A stretch of DNA of 5,012 nucleotides from an uncultured Chitinophaga sp. GTDB taxonomy: Bacteria; Bacteroidota; Bacteroidia; Chitinophagales; Chitinophagaceae. Position numbers and translations under genes: made by a program. The stretch lies in the NCBI RefSeq assembly GCF_937874145.1, contig NZ_CALNBI010000087.1, positions 1-5,012 of the forward strand, given 5' to 3'. Below are positions 1 to 5,012 of the stretch, piece by piece (position 1 is the stretch's first letter; the number at the start of each line of letters is the position of its first letter). Below the pieces are notes generated by a model. The model saw nothing but the letters and a program-made list of their open reading frames with translations. It searched no databases and had not been told where the DNA came from.

Positions 1-815
1 TCGCGCTGCAGGTTGAGGGCGGCTTGTTCGTGGGAGATGAAGGAGGATGCGGCTTTCACGTTGACAGTTTCGCCTTTTGCGGTGGCGAAACCGATGATGG
101 CGCCGGCGTGGCCGGCCTGGAGCTCGAGCGTGTCTTTGGCGAGGCGGTTGCCGTCCCAGGTGTGGGCGAGGGCGAAGGGCTTATCGAACACGAGCACGAA
201 ATAGTTTTTGAAGTTCTCGGGAACGCCGCCGCTGTTGCGGGTGGAGTAACCGATGATTTTCTTTTCGGCGGGGATGATTTTCACATAGCTGCCGCGGTCG
301 AAGGCGTCTACCACGATGAATGCGCTGTCGGTTTTCGGGAAGGTGAACCGGAATTGCGCGGCTCTCTCGGTGGGGGTGATTTCGGTGGTAACGTCGGCGT
401 CTGCGAGGTATACGGAATAATAATATGGTTTGGCGGTTTCCGCTTTATGGGAGAACCAGCTGGCGCGGTCGTCCTGCGTGAATTTCATGCGGCCGGTGAC
501 GGGCATGAGGGAGAATTGACCGTAGTCGTTGATCCAGGGGGCGGGGTGATGGGTTTGTTTGAAACCGCGGATTTTGTCGGCGCTGTACTGGTAGGCCCAT
601 CCGTCGCCGTTTTTATTGGTTTGCGGCATCCAGAAGTTCATGCCCCAGGGGGTGGCGATGGCGGGATAGGTGTTACCGTTAGACAGGCTGCCTTTGGAAT
701 CTGTGCCCATGAGGGGGTTGACCCATTCCACGGGGTCAGTTACTTTTTGTACAGTTTGAGCGTTGGCGTGAAAGCCTGCACATAATGCGACGAGGCACCA
801 GCGAAATGTATTCAT
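1..815 (-). CDS. GH92 family alpha-mannosidase-like exo-glycosidase, N-terminal part (truncated by window edge)
   Basis: An open frame read on the minus strand from the ATG at 815-813 runs off the left edge after 271 residues. Residues 1-19 form a type I signal peptide: R5, a hydrophobic stretch, and a likely cut in ANA-Q after residue 19. No proper lipobox is seen, so the product is probably periplasmic or secreted. The mature start carries the GH92 N-terminal signature: WVNPLMGTDSKGSLSNGNTY (31-50), then PAIATPWGMNFW, GDGWAYQY (70-77), KIRGFKQTHHPAPWINDYG (81-99) and SFISHEQAALNLQ near residue 258. This is the beta-sandwich domain that packs on the (alpha/alpha)6 catalytic domain. Family members are usually about 700-780 residues, Ca2+-dependent, and release mannose from alpha-mannosides such as N-glycans or mannans. 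The catalytic acid/base region lies outside the window, so activity and linkage cannot be judged. The large plus-strand ORF over this gene is a shadow. Family assignment is from recognised motifs; substrate is inferred. Confidence 0.88.
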   Translation of the reverse strand, partial: MNTFRWCLVALCAGFHANAQTVQKVTDPVEWVNPLMGTDSKGSLSNGNTYPAIATPWGMNFWMPQTNKNGDGWAYQYSADKIRGFKQTHHPAPWINDYGQFSLMPVTGRMKFTQDDRASWFSHKAETAKPYYYSVYLADADVTTEITPTERAAQFRFTFPKTDSAFIVVDAFDRGSYVKIIPAEKKIIGYSTRNSGGVPENFKNYFVLVFDKPFALAHTWDGNRLAKDTLELQAGHAGAIIGFATAKGETVNVKAASSFISHEQAALNLQR

Positions 816-817
816 AA

Positions 818-835
818 TGCAAAATCGATTTTGTA
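818..835. promoter_or_regulatory. Candidate LacI-family operator (copy A), next to the GH92 start codon
   Basis: TGCAAAATCGATTTTGTA is an 18-base palindrome with a central CG and one mismatched pair, the shape bound by LacI/GalR dimers. It ends two bases before the GH92 ATG (815) and touches the T-tract of the terminator on its other side. The same left arm and centre recur at 1336-1353. A LacI-family gene lies upstream on the same strand, so it is the obvious candidate binder. The match is seen directly; binding and regulation are inferred. Confidence 0.6.
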
Positions 836-868
836 AAAAAAGGGGGCCGGCCCAGGAATGGGCCAGCC
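835..868 (-). terminator. Intrinsic terminator (or attenuator) immediately upstream of the GH92 gene
   Basis: Read on the minus strand, GGCTGGCCCA (868-859), loop TTCC and TGGGCCGGCC (854-845) form a 10-base-pair stem with one T.G wobble. It is followed by CCC and then seven T (841-835). On the plus strand no T-run follows, so it acts toward the GH92 gene. It ends about 20 bases before the GH92 ATG, which leaves no room for a normal promoter after it. It therefore either ends an upstream transcript or acts as an attenuator in the GH92 leader. Confidence 0.72.
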
Positions 869-1042
869 GTTAGATGCTACTCTTTATTGTTTGTATGATA
901 AGCACTTGTTCACTTGACGCCCTTTTTGCCTGTCCTGATTCCGGAATCGGATGAAACCTGACCGGCAGACGGCATATCGCATAAATGATCCGGCGGGGCG
1001 TTTACTGCAAAATGGCCTTGCCATTTGCGGTCGTAAATTTAC

Positions 1043-1050
1043 CAAACCTA
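1043..1050 (-). promoter_or_regulatory. Possible Bacteroidota -7 promoter element for the GH92 leader
   Basis: On the minus strand the octamer TAGGTTTG fits the Bacteroidota -7 consensus TAnnTTTG exactly. It is followed at once by the palindrome GTAAATTTAC (1042-1033). The nearest upstream TTTG (1080-1077) is 26 bases away, longer than the usual spacing of about 19-21, so the -33 half is not supported. If real, the GH92 mRNA would have a leader of roughly 220 bases containing the hairpin at 1007-1028 and the terminator at 835-868. An 8-base match alone is weak evidence. Confidence 0.22.
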
Positions 1051-1335
1051 ATCAATATCCGGGCGTCTTTTCCATTCAAAAATAATTTCCCTCCCCGTTT
1101 CTGCCAAAAGTTCGTCCCATTGCAAAAGCCGGTTCTTATAACCTACTGATATGCAATCGGTTGTAAAAACCATCTTCAACGGTATGCCATCCGCCCGGCC
1201 TGGCAGTTTTTTTGCTGTTGGCCGTCCGGACCCGGGAGAAGGGAGCCAGCATCTTTGTATCTAACCTGTTTTTCACACTTCCGGACCTTGTCCGGCGGCC
1301 TCTGCCCAGCCTGTTTTCTGTCCACATCTGCTAAA

Positions 1336-1353
1336 TGCAAAATCGATTTAGCA
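1336..1353. promoter_or_regulatory. Candidate LacI-family operator (copy B)
   Basis: TGCAAAATCGATTTAGCA is an 18-base palindrome with one mismatched pair. Its first 14 bases (TGCAAAATCGATTT) are identical to copy A at 818-835, and it has the same central CG. A second inverted repeat overlaps it: GCTAAAT at 1330-1336 and ATTTAGC at 1346-1352. The half-site GCAAAA recurs at 1351-1356. The centre lies 518 bases from copy A, on the GH92 side of the LacI gene. As in copy A, a run of seven T on the minus strand (1369-1363) lies just upstream. Function as an operator is inferred. Confidence 0.55.
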
Positions 1354-1426
1354 AAACGGTATAAAAAAAGGCCCTGGTGGGAGGCGTTTCATAAATGTAG
1401 GGAAAAAAACGATAACTGAAATTTTC

Positions 1427-1511
1427 CGGCGGAAAATTGGCCGCAGGCGTAACGACCCGAAGTCACGGTTTCGGCGGAAATTGGCAACAGGCGTACCGAC
1501 CCGAAGTCGCG
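1427..1511. repeat. Imperfect tandem duplication, two units of about 40 bases at 45-base spacing
   Basis: The unit at 1427-1467 and the unit at 1472-1511 align with one single-base gap and four substitutions. Both begin CGGCGGAAA, both contain CAGGCGTA, and both contain CGACCCGAAGTC, which can fold as a small GAC/GTC hairpin. Each unit starts in or beside a short inverted repeat of the form TTTC...GAAA (1421-1437 and 1469-1480). The block lies between the LacI stop codon and operator copy B. It is too short for a CRISPR array. It may be part of a dispersed intergenic repeat or the remnant of a decayed sequence. Confidence 0.75.
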
Positions 1512-1717
1512 ATCCCGTGGAAGGCTTTCATGCATCCGTGGTCCAAGCGCTATCCCCCCCGGTTGCAATGGCGCTCAATGTTCGGCCGGCGCGCGCCGTT
1601 GGATGGAATGTAATGCAGGGCGAACGCACCGCTGGCAAGGGGTTACGGAAAGGCCGTAGTGCATAAAGCTGATCGGCGGTAGCCTTGTACGGCGCTGCGG
1701 GCAAAGCTTTCAGCTGC

Positions 1718-2758
1718 TCAGGAAGAGCCCCTTTTAATAAATTTCCCCGGCAGCTCCAGCCGCGTTTTGCGGAGGGCGCGCTGGCTTTTGTCCAGCTGGT
1801 TCATGAGGAGCTGCATGGCCGTCTTGGCGATCTCGTCGATCGGTTGCTGCACCACCGTGATGCCGGGAGGGTACAAACGGAAAATATCGTGGTCGTCGAA
1901 ACATACCACCGCTATGTCGTCCGGGATTTTCATCTGCAGCCCGGCGAGGGTTTCGAGACCCAATATCCCGAGGTAGTTTGTAGCAAAGAATATCGCGTCC
2001 ATCCCTTTGTTCGCCTGGATGAATTGCCTGATTTTCCGCACCGATTCCTCCTTTTCGCCGTTATACGGCAACTCAAGCACCAGCTTGTTCTTCACGGCGA
2101 TATTGTGGCTGCGGAGCGTTTCCTTGTAGCCTTTCATCCGCTCGTTCATCTGCACCAGGTCCATGTCCACCGTCACGAAACCGATCTGCTTCGCGCCCCG
2201 GTCGATCAGGTGCTCGATGCCCTGCTTCACCCCGCCGAAATTATCGATCAGCACATGCGGCGCCTGCACTTCGGGGAAGTAGCTGTCCATCAGCACCAGC
2301 GGCCGCTTATGCGCGATGAGTTGCTGGATGTCTTTCTCCATGCCCGCGGCCGGCGTGATCAGGTAGCCGTCGACCTGCTGGCGGCTCAGCATTTTGATGA
2401 GCTCTCCTCCTTTCTGGGCGTTATTTTCGGTGCTGCAATACACGATGTGGTAACCATAGCGGTCGGCTTCCGACTCGATCACCCTGGCCAATGCCGCGAA
2501 AAAGCTTCCGGAGATGCTTTCCACCATGAGGCCGAGGGTTTTGGACTGCCCCGTACGAAGGTTTACGGCTACGGAATGAGGCTGGTAGCCGGTCTTCTTC
2601 ACCACCGCCATTACTTTTTCGGCCAGCTCTTCGCTGATACGCATCTGCCGGGCTTTCCCGTTCAGTACGAACGACACGGTCGAAGGGGCAACGCCCGCCA
2701 TGCGCGCGACATCTTTCAGGGATAACCTTTTCATTTCCTGGCCTTTCTGTTCTTTCAT
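1718..2758 (-). CDS. LacI-family transcriptional regulator
   Basis: This 346-residue protein has the full LacI/GalR layout. The N-terminal helix-turn-helix is LSLKDVARMAGVAPSTVSFV (about 12-31), followed by VLNGKA, then the hinge around GYQPHSVAVNLRTGQ (57-71) with the minor-groove leucine at 67. The periplasmic-binding-protein-like effector domain begins at KTLGLMVESISGSFFA (73-88), followed by YCSTEN (107-112), VDGYLITPAAG (129-139), GAKQIGFVT (188-196) and VVCFDDHDIFRLYPPGITVV (284-303). At the positions matching LacI Tyr17, Gln18 and Arg22 it has Pro25, Ser26 and Phe30. An in-frame ATG at 2734-2732 (MKRLSLKDVARMAG) would give a start more typical of the family, with a purine-rich AAAGG before it. 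The family acts as a sugar-responsive repressor, or sometimes an activator, in the cytoplasm. The GH92 gene downstream and the two palindromes suggest control of mannoside use; the effector is unknown. Upstream (2850-2857, minus) TAACGTTG resembles a -7 element with one mismatch, but no -33 partner is seen. Confidence 0.93.
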   Translation of the reverse strand: MKEQKGQEMKRLSLKDVARMAGVAPSTVSFVLNGKARQMRISEELAEKVMAVVKKTGYQPHSVAVNLRTGQSKTLGLMVESISGSFFAALARVIESEADRYGYHIVYCSTENNAQKGGELIKMLSRQQVDGYLITPAAGMEKDIQQLIAHKRPLVLMDSYFPEVQAPHVLIDNFGGVKQGIEHLIDRGAKQIGFVTVDMDLVQMNERMKGYKETLRSHNIAVKNKLVLELPYNGEKEESVRKIRQFIQANKGMDAIFFATNYLGILGLETLAGLQMKIPDDIAVVCFDDHDIFRLYPPGITVVQQPIDEIAKTAMQLLMNQLDKSQRALRKTRLELPGKFIKRGSS

Positions 2759-2913
2759 TTTTAGCGTGCGGTTTCGCCGGCAAGTCCTTCCGGCGGGAGG
2801 TTGATAATGAAATCTTACATCCGGGAAATTAAGGTAAAAAGGGGAATTCCAACGTTACAATCATGACAAATCCCTGCCGGCGCTACCGGCGGAACCTGTG
2901 CGGGGAGGGGTGG

Positions 2914-3159
2914 TTATATGCCGACAGAATTGTCGACCCGCCGGTAATTCATCCGCCAGAGGATATTGGCGAGCTTCCGCGCGGTATTGGTGATAAAAGT
3001 TTCGCTTTTTTCGGGGAAATATACGTGCAATGATTCGTGCAGGGCCACTTCCAGGTGCTTGCGGCCCTTCAGCCTGCTGTCTATCACTATCGTATTAGAG
3101 CCGTAATCCGAAAGACCGAAAGCCTTTTCCCGCCCCAGTTTCTTATAAATGACTTTCAT
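2914..3159 (-). CDS. Small HExxH-motif protein (putative minimal zincin), function unknown
   Basis: An 81-residue protein starts MKVIYKKLGREKAFG. The central segment NTIVIDSRLKGRKHLEVAL leads into HESLH (41-45), an HExxH zinc-protease signature inside a helix. It is followed by VYFPEKSETFI, with acidic residues at 50 and 53, and a C-terminal helix ending ILWRMNYRR. The pattern of ID-x-R, helix, HExxH, FPE and LWRxxYR resembles small phage- and bacteria-encoded zincin-like proteins, but there is no room for the extra domains of SprT or ImmA/IrrE proteins. No signal peptide or membrane segment is seen, so it should be cytoplasmic. The frame stays open upstream to 3378, but that extension is low-complexity Gly/Arg-rich sequence overlapping the copper-operon terminator. 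I therefore chose the ATG at 3159, which follows an A/T-rich stretch. It lies alone between the copper operon and the LacI gene. Protease activity is not shown; it may be a metal-binding or non-catalytic relative. Confidence 0.78.
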   Translation of the reverse strand: MKVIYKKLGREKAFGLSDYGSNTIVIDSRLKGRKHLEVALHESLHVYFPEKSETFITNTARKLANILWRMNYRRVDNSVGI

Positions 3160-3179
3160 ACGCCCATTTTTGTTGATAT

Positions 3180-3187
3180 TAAATATA
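3180..3187 (-). promoter_or_regulatory. Possible -7 promoter element for the small HExxH gene
   Basis: On the minus strand TATATTTA matches seven of eight positions of the Bacteroidota -7 consensus TAnnTTTG. It lies in a local A/T-rich patch 20 bases before the ATG at 3159. It comes after the copper-operon terminator, where a new promoter is needed. No TTTG is seen at the -33 position, so this is tentative. Confidence 0.25.
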
Positions 3188-3330
3188 CGAAGAAGCCCGC
3201 CGCCCCTCCGGCCCTGCGTGTATCCGTTGCCTGAGGCGGCTTTCCCGTCAACACGCCCCAAAAGGAACCACCAGCCCCCGTTCCCTGCTGCAGTTTCCGG
3301 GAATCCGCCATGATGGGGGGCCCTGGCAAC

Positions 3331-3367
3331 AAAAAAACCGGCTGCCGCCCGAGGGCGCCGCCGGTTT
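3331..3367 (-). terminator. Intrinsic terminator of the copA-chaperone operon
   Basis: On the minus strand, AAACCGGC (3367-3360) pairs with GCCGGTTT (3342-3335) around a GC-rich inner region that can pair further (GCCC with GGGC). The stem runs into a T-tract of seven (3337-3331). It lies 30 bases after the chaperone stop codon. It ends the copper operon and separates it from the small HExxH gene. Confidence 0.9.
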
Positions 3368-3396
3368 GCTGTTTCCACTTGCGTGCTTTGTTCCCG

Positions 3397-3606
3397 CTAT
3401 ATTTTTTCCGCCTTGAAGCCGGCTTTCTTCACCGTTTCTTCCACTTCCTCCGGCGTCAGCGTACTGGTCGATACTGTGAGGATCTTATCCGGGTTGTTGG
3501 TATCTACTTCCCAGTGCGCGATTTCCTTTTCACCGTTGAGCGCGGGGCTCACGCCTTTCACACAGCCACTGCAATTGATATTGGTCTTGAATTTGAGCGT
3601 TTTCAT
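3397..3606 (-). CDS. Heavy-metal-associated (HMA) domain copper chaperone, CopZ-like
   Basis: This 69-residue protein is a single ferredoxin-like HMA domain. It opens MKTLKFKTNINCSGC, with the metal-binding pair Cys12 and Cys15 (CSGC) in the usual loop after the first strand. The rest shows the expected order: helix CVKGVSPALN, strand IAHWEVDTNN, strand KILTVSTSTL, helix PEEVEETVKKAGF, and a final short strand. The residue two before the first Cys is Ile rather than the Met of the common MxCxxC form. It starts 24 bases after the ATPase stop codon and ends just before a strong terminator, so it is the last gene of a copper operon. Family knowledge says such proteins bind Cu(I) in the cytoplasm and deliver it to the partner ATPase. 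Copper rather than another soft metal is inferred mainly from the neighbouring ATPase. Confidence 0.9.
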   Translation of the reverse strand: MKTLKFKTNINCSGCVKGVSPALNGEKEIAHWEVDTNNPDKILTVSTSTLTPEEVEETVKKAGFKAEKI

Positions 3607-3630
3607 CGTTATCAGATTTATATTGAATGA

Positions 3631-5012
3631 TTAAATGTTGGATAATTTCAACCGGAGACTATTGCTCACTACCGACACGGAACTCAGCGCCATGGCGGCT
3701 CCCGCCAGCATGGGATCAAGCGAGAAGTCCATGACCGGGATCAGCACCCCGGCTGCCACCGGTATACCGATGACGTTGTAAATGAAGGCCCAGAAAAGAT
3801 TCTGGCGGATGGTGCGCACCGTTTTCCTCGACAGGCGGATCGCTTTGGGGATCTGCCGGAGGTCGGAAGAGATGAGCGTCATCTTCGCTACATCCATCGC
3901 AATATCCGTTCCCTTGCCCATGGCGATGCTGACATCCGCCTGCGCCAGCGCCTCACTGTCGTTGATCCCATCACCCACCATCGCTACCACTTTCCCTTGT
4001 TTTTGCAGCTCCTTCACGAACCCGGATTTGTCGCCGGGCATGAGGCCCGCCTTTACGTGGCGGATACCGGTTTCAGCGGCTACGGCGGTGGCGGTGCGGG
4101 CATTGTCGCCGGTGAGCATCCATACTTCGATGCCCATGTCCTGCAGTTTCCGGATGGCTTCGGCGGAGCCGGCTTTGATGGTATCCGCGATAGCGATCAC
4201 GGCCAGGGCTTTCTGCTCGTCGGCGAACCAGATGACGGTGTATGCCGCATTCAGCCAGGTTTCGGACTGTTCTTTCAGCGGAGCGTCGATGCGGATGCCG
4301 TTTTCTTCCAGGAGTTGCTGGTTGCCGGCGAAGAATCCCTTGCCGAGGGCTTTCCCTTTCACACCGCGGCCGGTAATGCTATCGAAATGCTGGAGCTTCT
4401 CGGGCATGATGCCCTGCATATGTTTCACCACGGCTTCGGCCAGCGGGTGCTCCGATTCGCGCTCCAGCGCCAGCAGGGCGCCGGAATACATGAGGCGGTC
4501 TTCCTCCGTTAGCCAGGCTTCGCCGGTCACAGCGGGCTTCCCTTCGGTGATGGTGCCTGTTTTATCGAGGATCAGCGCCTGGATGCGATAGGCTTTTTCG
4601 AGGCTTTCCGCGTCTTTGATGAGGATCCCGTTTTCCGCGCCCTTGCCCATGCCGACCATAATAGCCGTAGGCGTGGCGAGGCCCAGGGCGCAGGGGCATG
4701 CGATCACCAGCACTGTCACCAGCGCCATGAGGCCCTGCGTCAACCCGTTGGCGCCGCCCCAGATGAGCCAGGAGGCGAAGGCCAGCAGGGCGATGCCGAT
4801 CACCACCGGCACGAAGATCCCGGCTACCTTATCGACGAGCTTCTGCACGGGGGCTTTGGAGCCTTGCGCTTCCTGCACTTTGCGGATGATCTGCGCCAGC
4901 AGCGTGGTGCCGCCTACCTGCGAGGCTTTCAGCCTGAAACTGCCTTTCTGGTTCAACGTTCCGGCGAATACTTCCGATCCCGGCTCCTTGGCTACCGCCA
5001 CAGGCTCGCCGG
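3631..5012 (-). CDS. copA: Copper-translocating P1B-type ATPase, C-terminal part (N-terminus outside window)
   Basis: The frame is open to the right edge. The visible 460 residues begin in the actuator-domain motif (GEPVAVAK, the end of a TGE-type loop) and end with the natural stop. Numbering from the first visible codon, they contain a membrane pair around 65-105 ending in the metal-site motif CPCALGLATPTA (Cys105, Cys107) and the phosphorylation motif DKTGTIT (Asp149). Next come the P1B nucleotide-site motif SEHPLAEA (His188-Pro189), MLTGDN (about 298-303) and MVGDGINDSEALAQAD (about 344-359). The last two membrane helices carry Tyr411-Asn412 and MALSS (440-444). CPC together with YN and MxxSS is the set known for Cu(+) exporters (CopA type), which move Cu(I) out of the cytoplasm using ATP. 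No frameshift or missing catalytic residue is seen. N-terminal metal-binding domains and the operon promoter would lie outside the window. The GTG at 5001 is an internal Val codon, not the start. Confidence 0.95.
   Translation of the reverse strand, partial: GEPVAVAKEPGSEVFAGTLNQKGSFRLKASQVGGTTLLAQIIRKVQEAQGSKAPVQKLVDKVAGIFVPVVIGIALLAFASWLIWGGANGLTQGLMALVTVLVIACPCALGLATPTAIMVGMGKGAENGILIKDAESLEKAYRIQALILDKTGTITEGKPAVTGEAWLTEEDRLMYSGALLALERESEHPLAEAVVKHMQGIMPEKLQHFDSITGRGVKGKALGKGFFAGNQQLLEENGIRIDAPLKEQSETWLNAAYTVIWFADEQKALAVIAIADTIKAGSAEAIRKLQDMGIEVWMLTGDNARTATAVAAETGIRHVKAGLMPGDKSGFVKELQKQGKVVAMVGDGINDSEALAQADVSIAMGKGTDIAMDVAKMTLISSDLRQIPKAIRLSRKTVRTIRQNLFWAFIYNVIGIPVAAGVLIPVMDFSLDPMLAGAAMALSSVSVVSNSLRLKLSNI

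Larger units (their letters stand above)
816..1717. other. Long gene-free region between the LacI gene and the GH92 gene
   Basis: About 900 bases hold no convincing coding sequence. The only ORFs (63 residues at 1136-1327 minus and 61 residues at 1481-1666 plus) have no recognisable domain and Arg/Gly/Pro-rich composition typical of chance frames in GC-rich DNA. The region holds two matching LacI-type palindromes (818-835, 1336-1353), a terminator facing GH92 (835-868) and a tandem duplication (1427-1511). It also holds hairpins or palindromes at 937-948 (GATTCCGGAATC), 1007-1028 (GCAAAATGGC paired with GCCATTTGC, 3-base loop), 1033-1042 (GTAAATTTAC), 1281-1295 (CCGGAC, CTT, GTCCGG), 1421-1437 (ATTTTCC, GGC, GGAAAAT) and 1587-1598 (CGGCGCGCGCCG). 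No tRNA or rRNA is seen. No clear terminator directly follows the LacI gene, so its transcript might run into this region. Confidence 0.7.

Noticed and set aside
24..785. 253-residue plus-strand ORF opposite the GH92 gene
   Set aside because: Gly/Val/Phe-rich shadow of the real minus-strand frame, which has a signal peptide and clear GH92 motifs.
816..845. A promoter for GH92 between the terminator and the ATG
   Set aside because: No TAnnTTTG or properly spaced TTTG; the only TTTTG lies in the palindrome and would place the start at the ATG itself.
1136..1327. 63-residue minus-strand ORF after operator copy B
   Set aside because: Arg/Lys/Thr-rich, no domain, no signal peptide, no convincing ribosome binding site; kept only as a note in the operator-context finding.
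1403..1437. Inverted repeat ATTTTCC/GGAAAAT plus T-run as the LacI-gene terminator
   Set aside because: The T-run starts 11 bases after the stem and the stem is A/T-rich, so it does not fit an intrinsic terminator well.
1427..1511. CRISPR array
   Set aside because: Only two imperfect, nearly contiguous units with no spacer of normal length and no cas genes nearby.
1481..1666. 61-residue plus-strand ORF over the tandem repeat
   Set aside because: Begins inside a repeat unit and has chance-like composition.
1685..2725. 346-residue plus-strand ORF opposite the LacI gene
   Set aside because: His/Arg-rich antisense shadow; the minus strand gives a complete LacI-family protein.
2421..2783. 120-residue minus-strand ORF overlapping the start of the LacI gene
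   Set aside because: Arg/Gly-rich out-of-frame reading of the LacI coding sequence with no domain.
2876..2890. GCCGG/CCGGC hairpin after the small HExxH gene as a terminator
   Set aside because: Stem of only five pairs and no T-tract on the minus strand; read-through into the LacI gene cannot be excluded.
3782..4591. Plus-strand ORFs (also 3997-4512) opposite the ATPase
   Set aside because: Antisense shadows of the highly conserved copper ATPase frame, without motifs.

Overview
The window looks like chromosomal DNA from a member of the Bacteroidota, most likely a high-GC Chitinophagaceae (Chitinophaga-like) soil or plant-associated species. This is inferred from the gene families (a secreted GH92 glycosidase, a LacI repressor of the Bacteroidota glycan-utilisation type, a CPC-type copper ATPase followed by a small HMA chaperone) and from the lack of strong Shine-Dalgarno sequences. 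No marker gene fixes the genus.

All five supported genes lie on the minus strand, so transcription runs from high to low coordinates. At the right edge, the C-terminal two thirds or so of a Cu(+)-exporting P1B-type ATPase (3631-5012, upstream part outside the window) is followed after 24 bases by a 69-residue CxxC metallochaperone (3397-3606). A strong intrinsic terminator (3331-3367) closes this copper operon. Next comes an 81-residue protein with an HESLH zincin-type motif (2914-3159), then a LacI-family regulator (1718-2758). After a gene-free gap of about 900 bases comes the N-terminal 271 residues of a secreted GH92 alpha-mannosidase-like enzyme (1-815, cut by the left edge).

The gap 816-1717 is the most interesting part. 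It holds two near-identical LacI-type palindromes sharing the core TGCAAAATCGATTT, at 818-835 and 1336-1353. The first sits directly in front of the GH92 start codon. It also holds an intrinsic terminator (835-868) pointing at the GH92 gene only about 20 bases before its ATG, several other hairpins, and a tandem duplication with a 45-base period (1427-1511). The simplest reading is that the LacI protein controls the mannosidase gene through these operators, and that a transcript entering from upstream is either ended or attenuated at the terminator. Both the regulator-target link and the attenuation are inferences. I found no clearly novel multi-gene system. The unusual GH92 leader and the small HExxH protein are the best candidates for follow-up.
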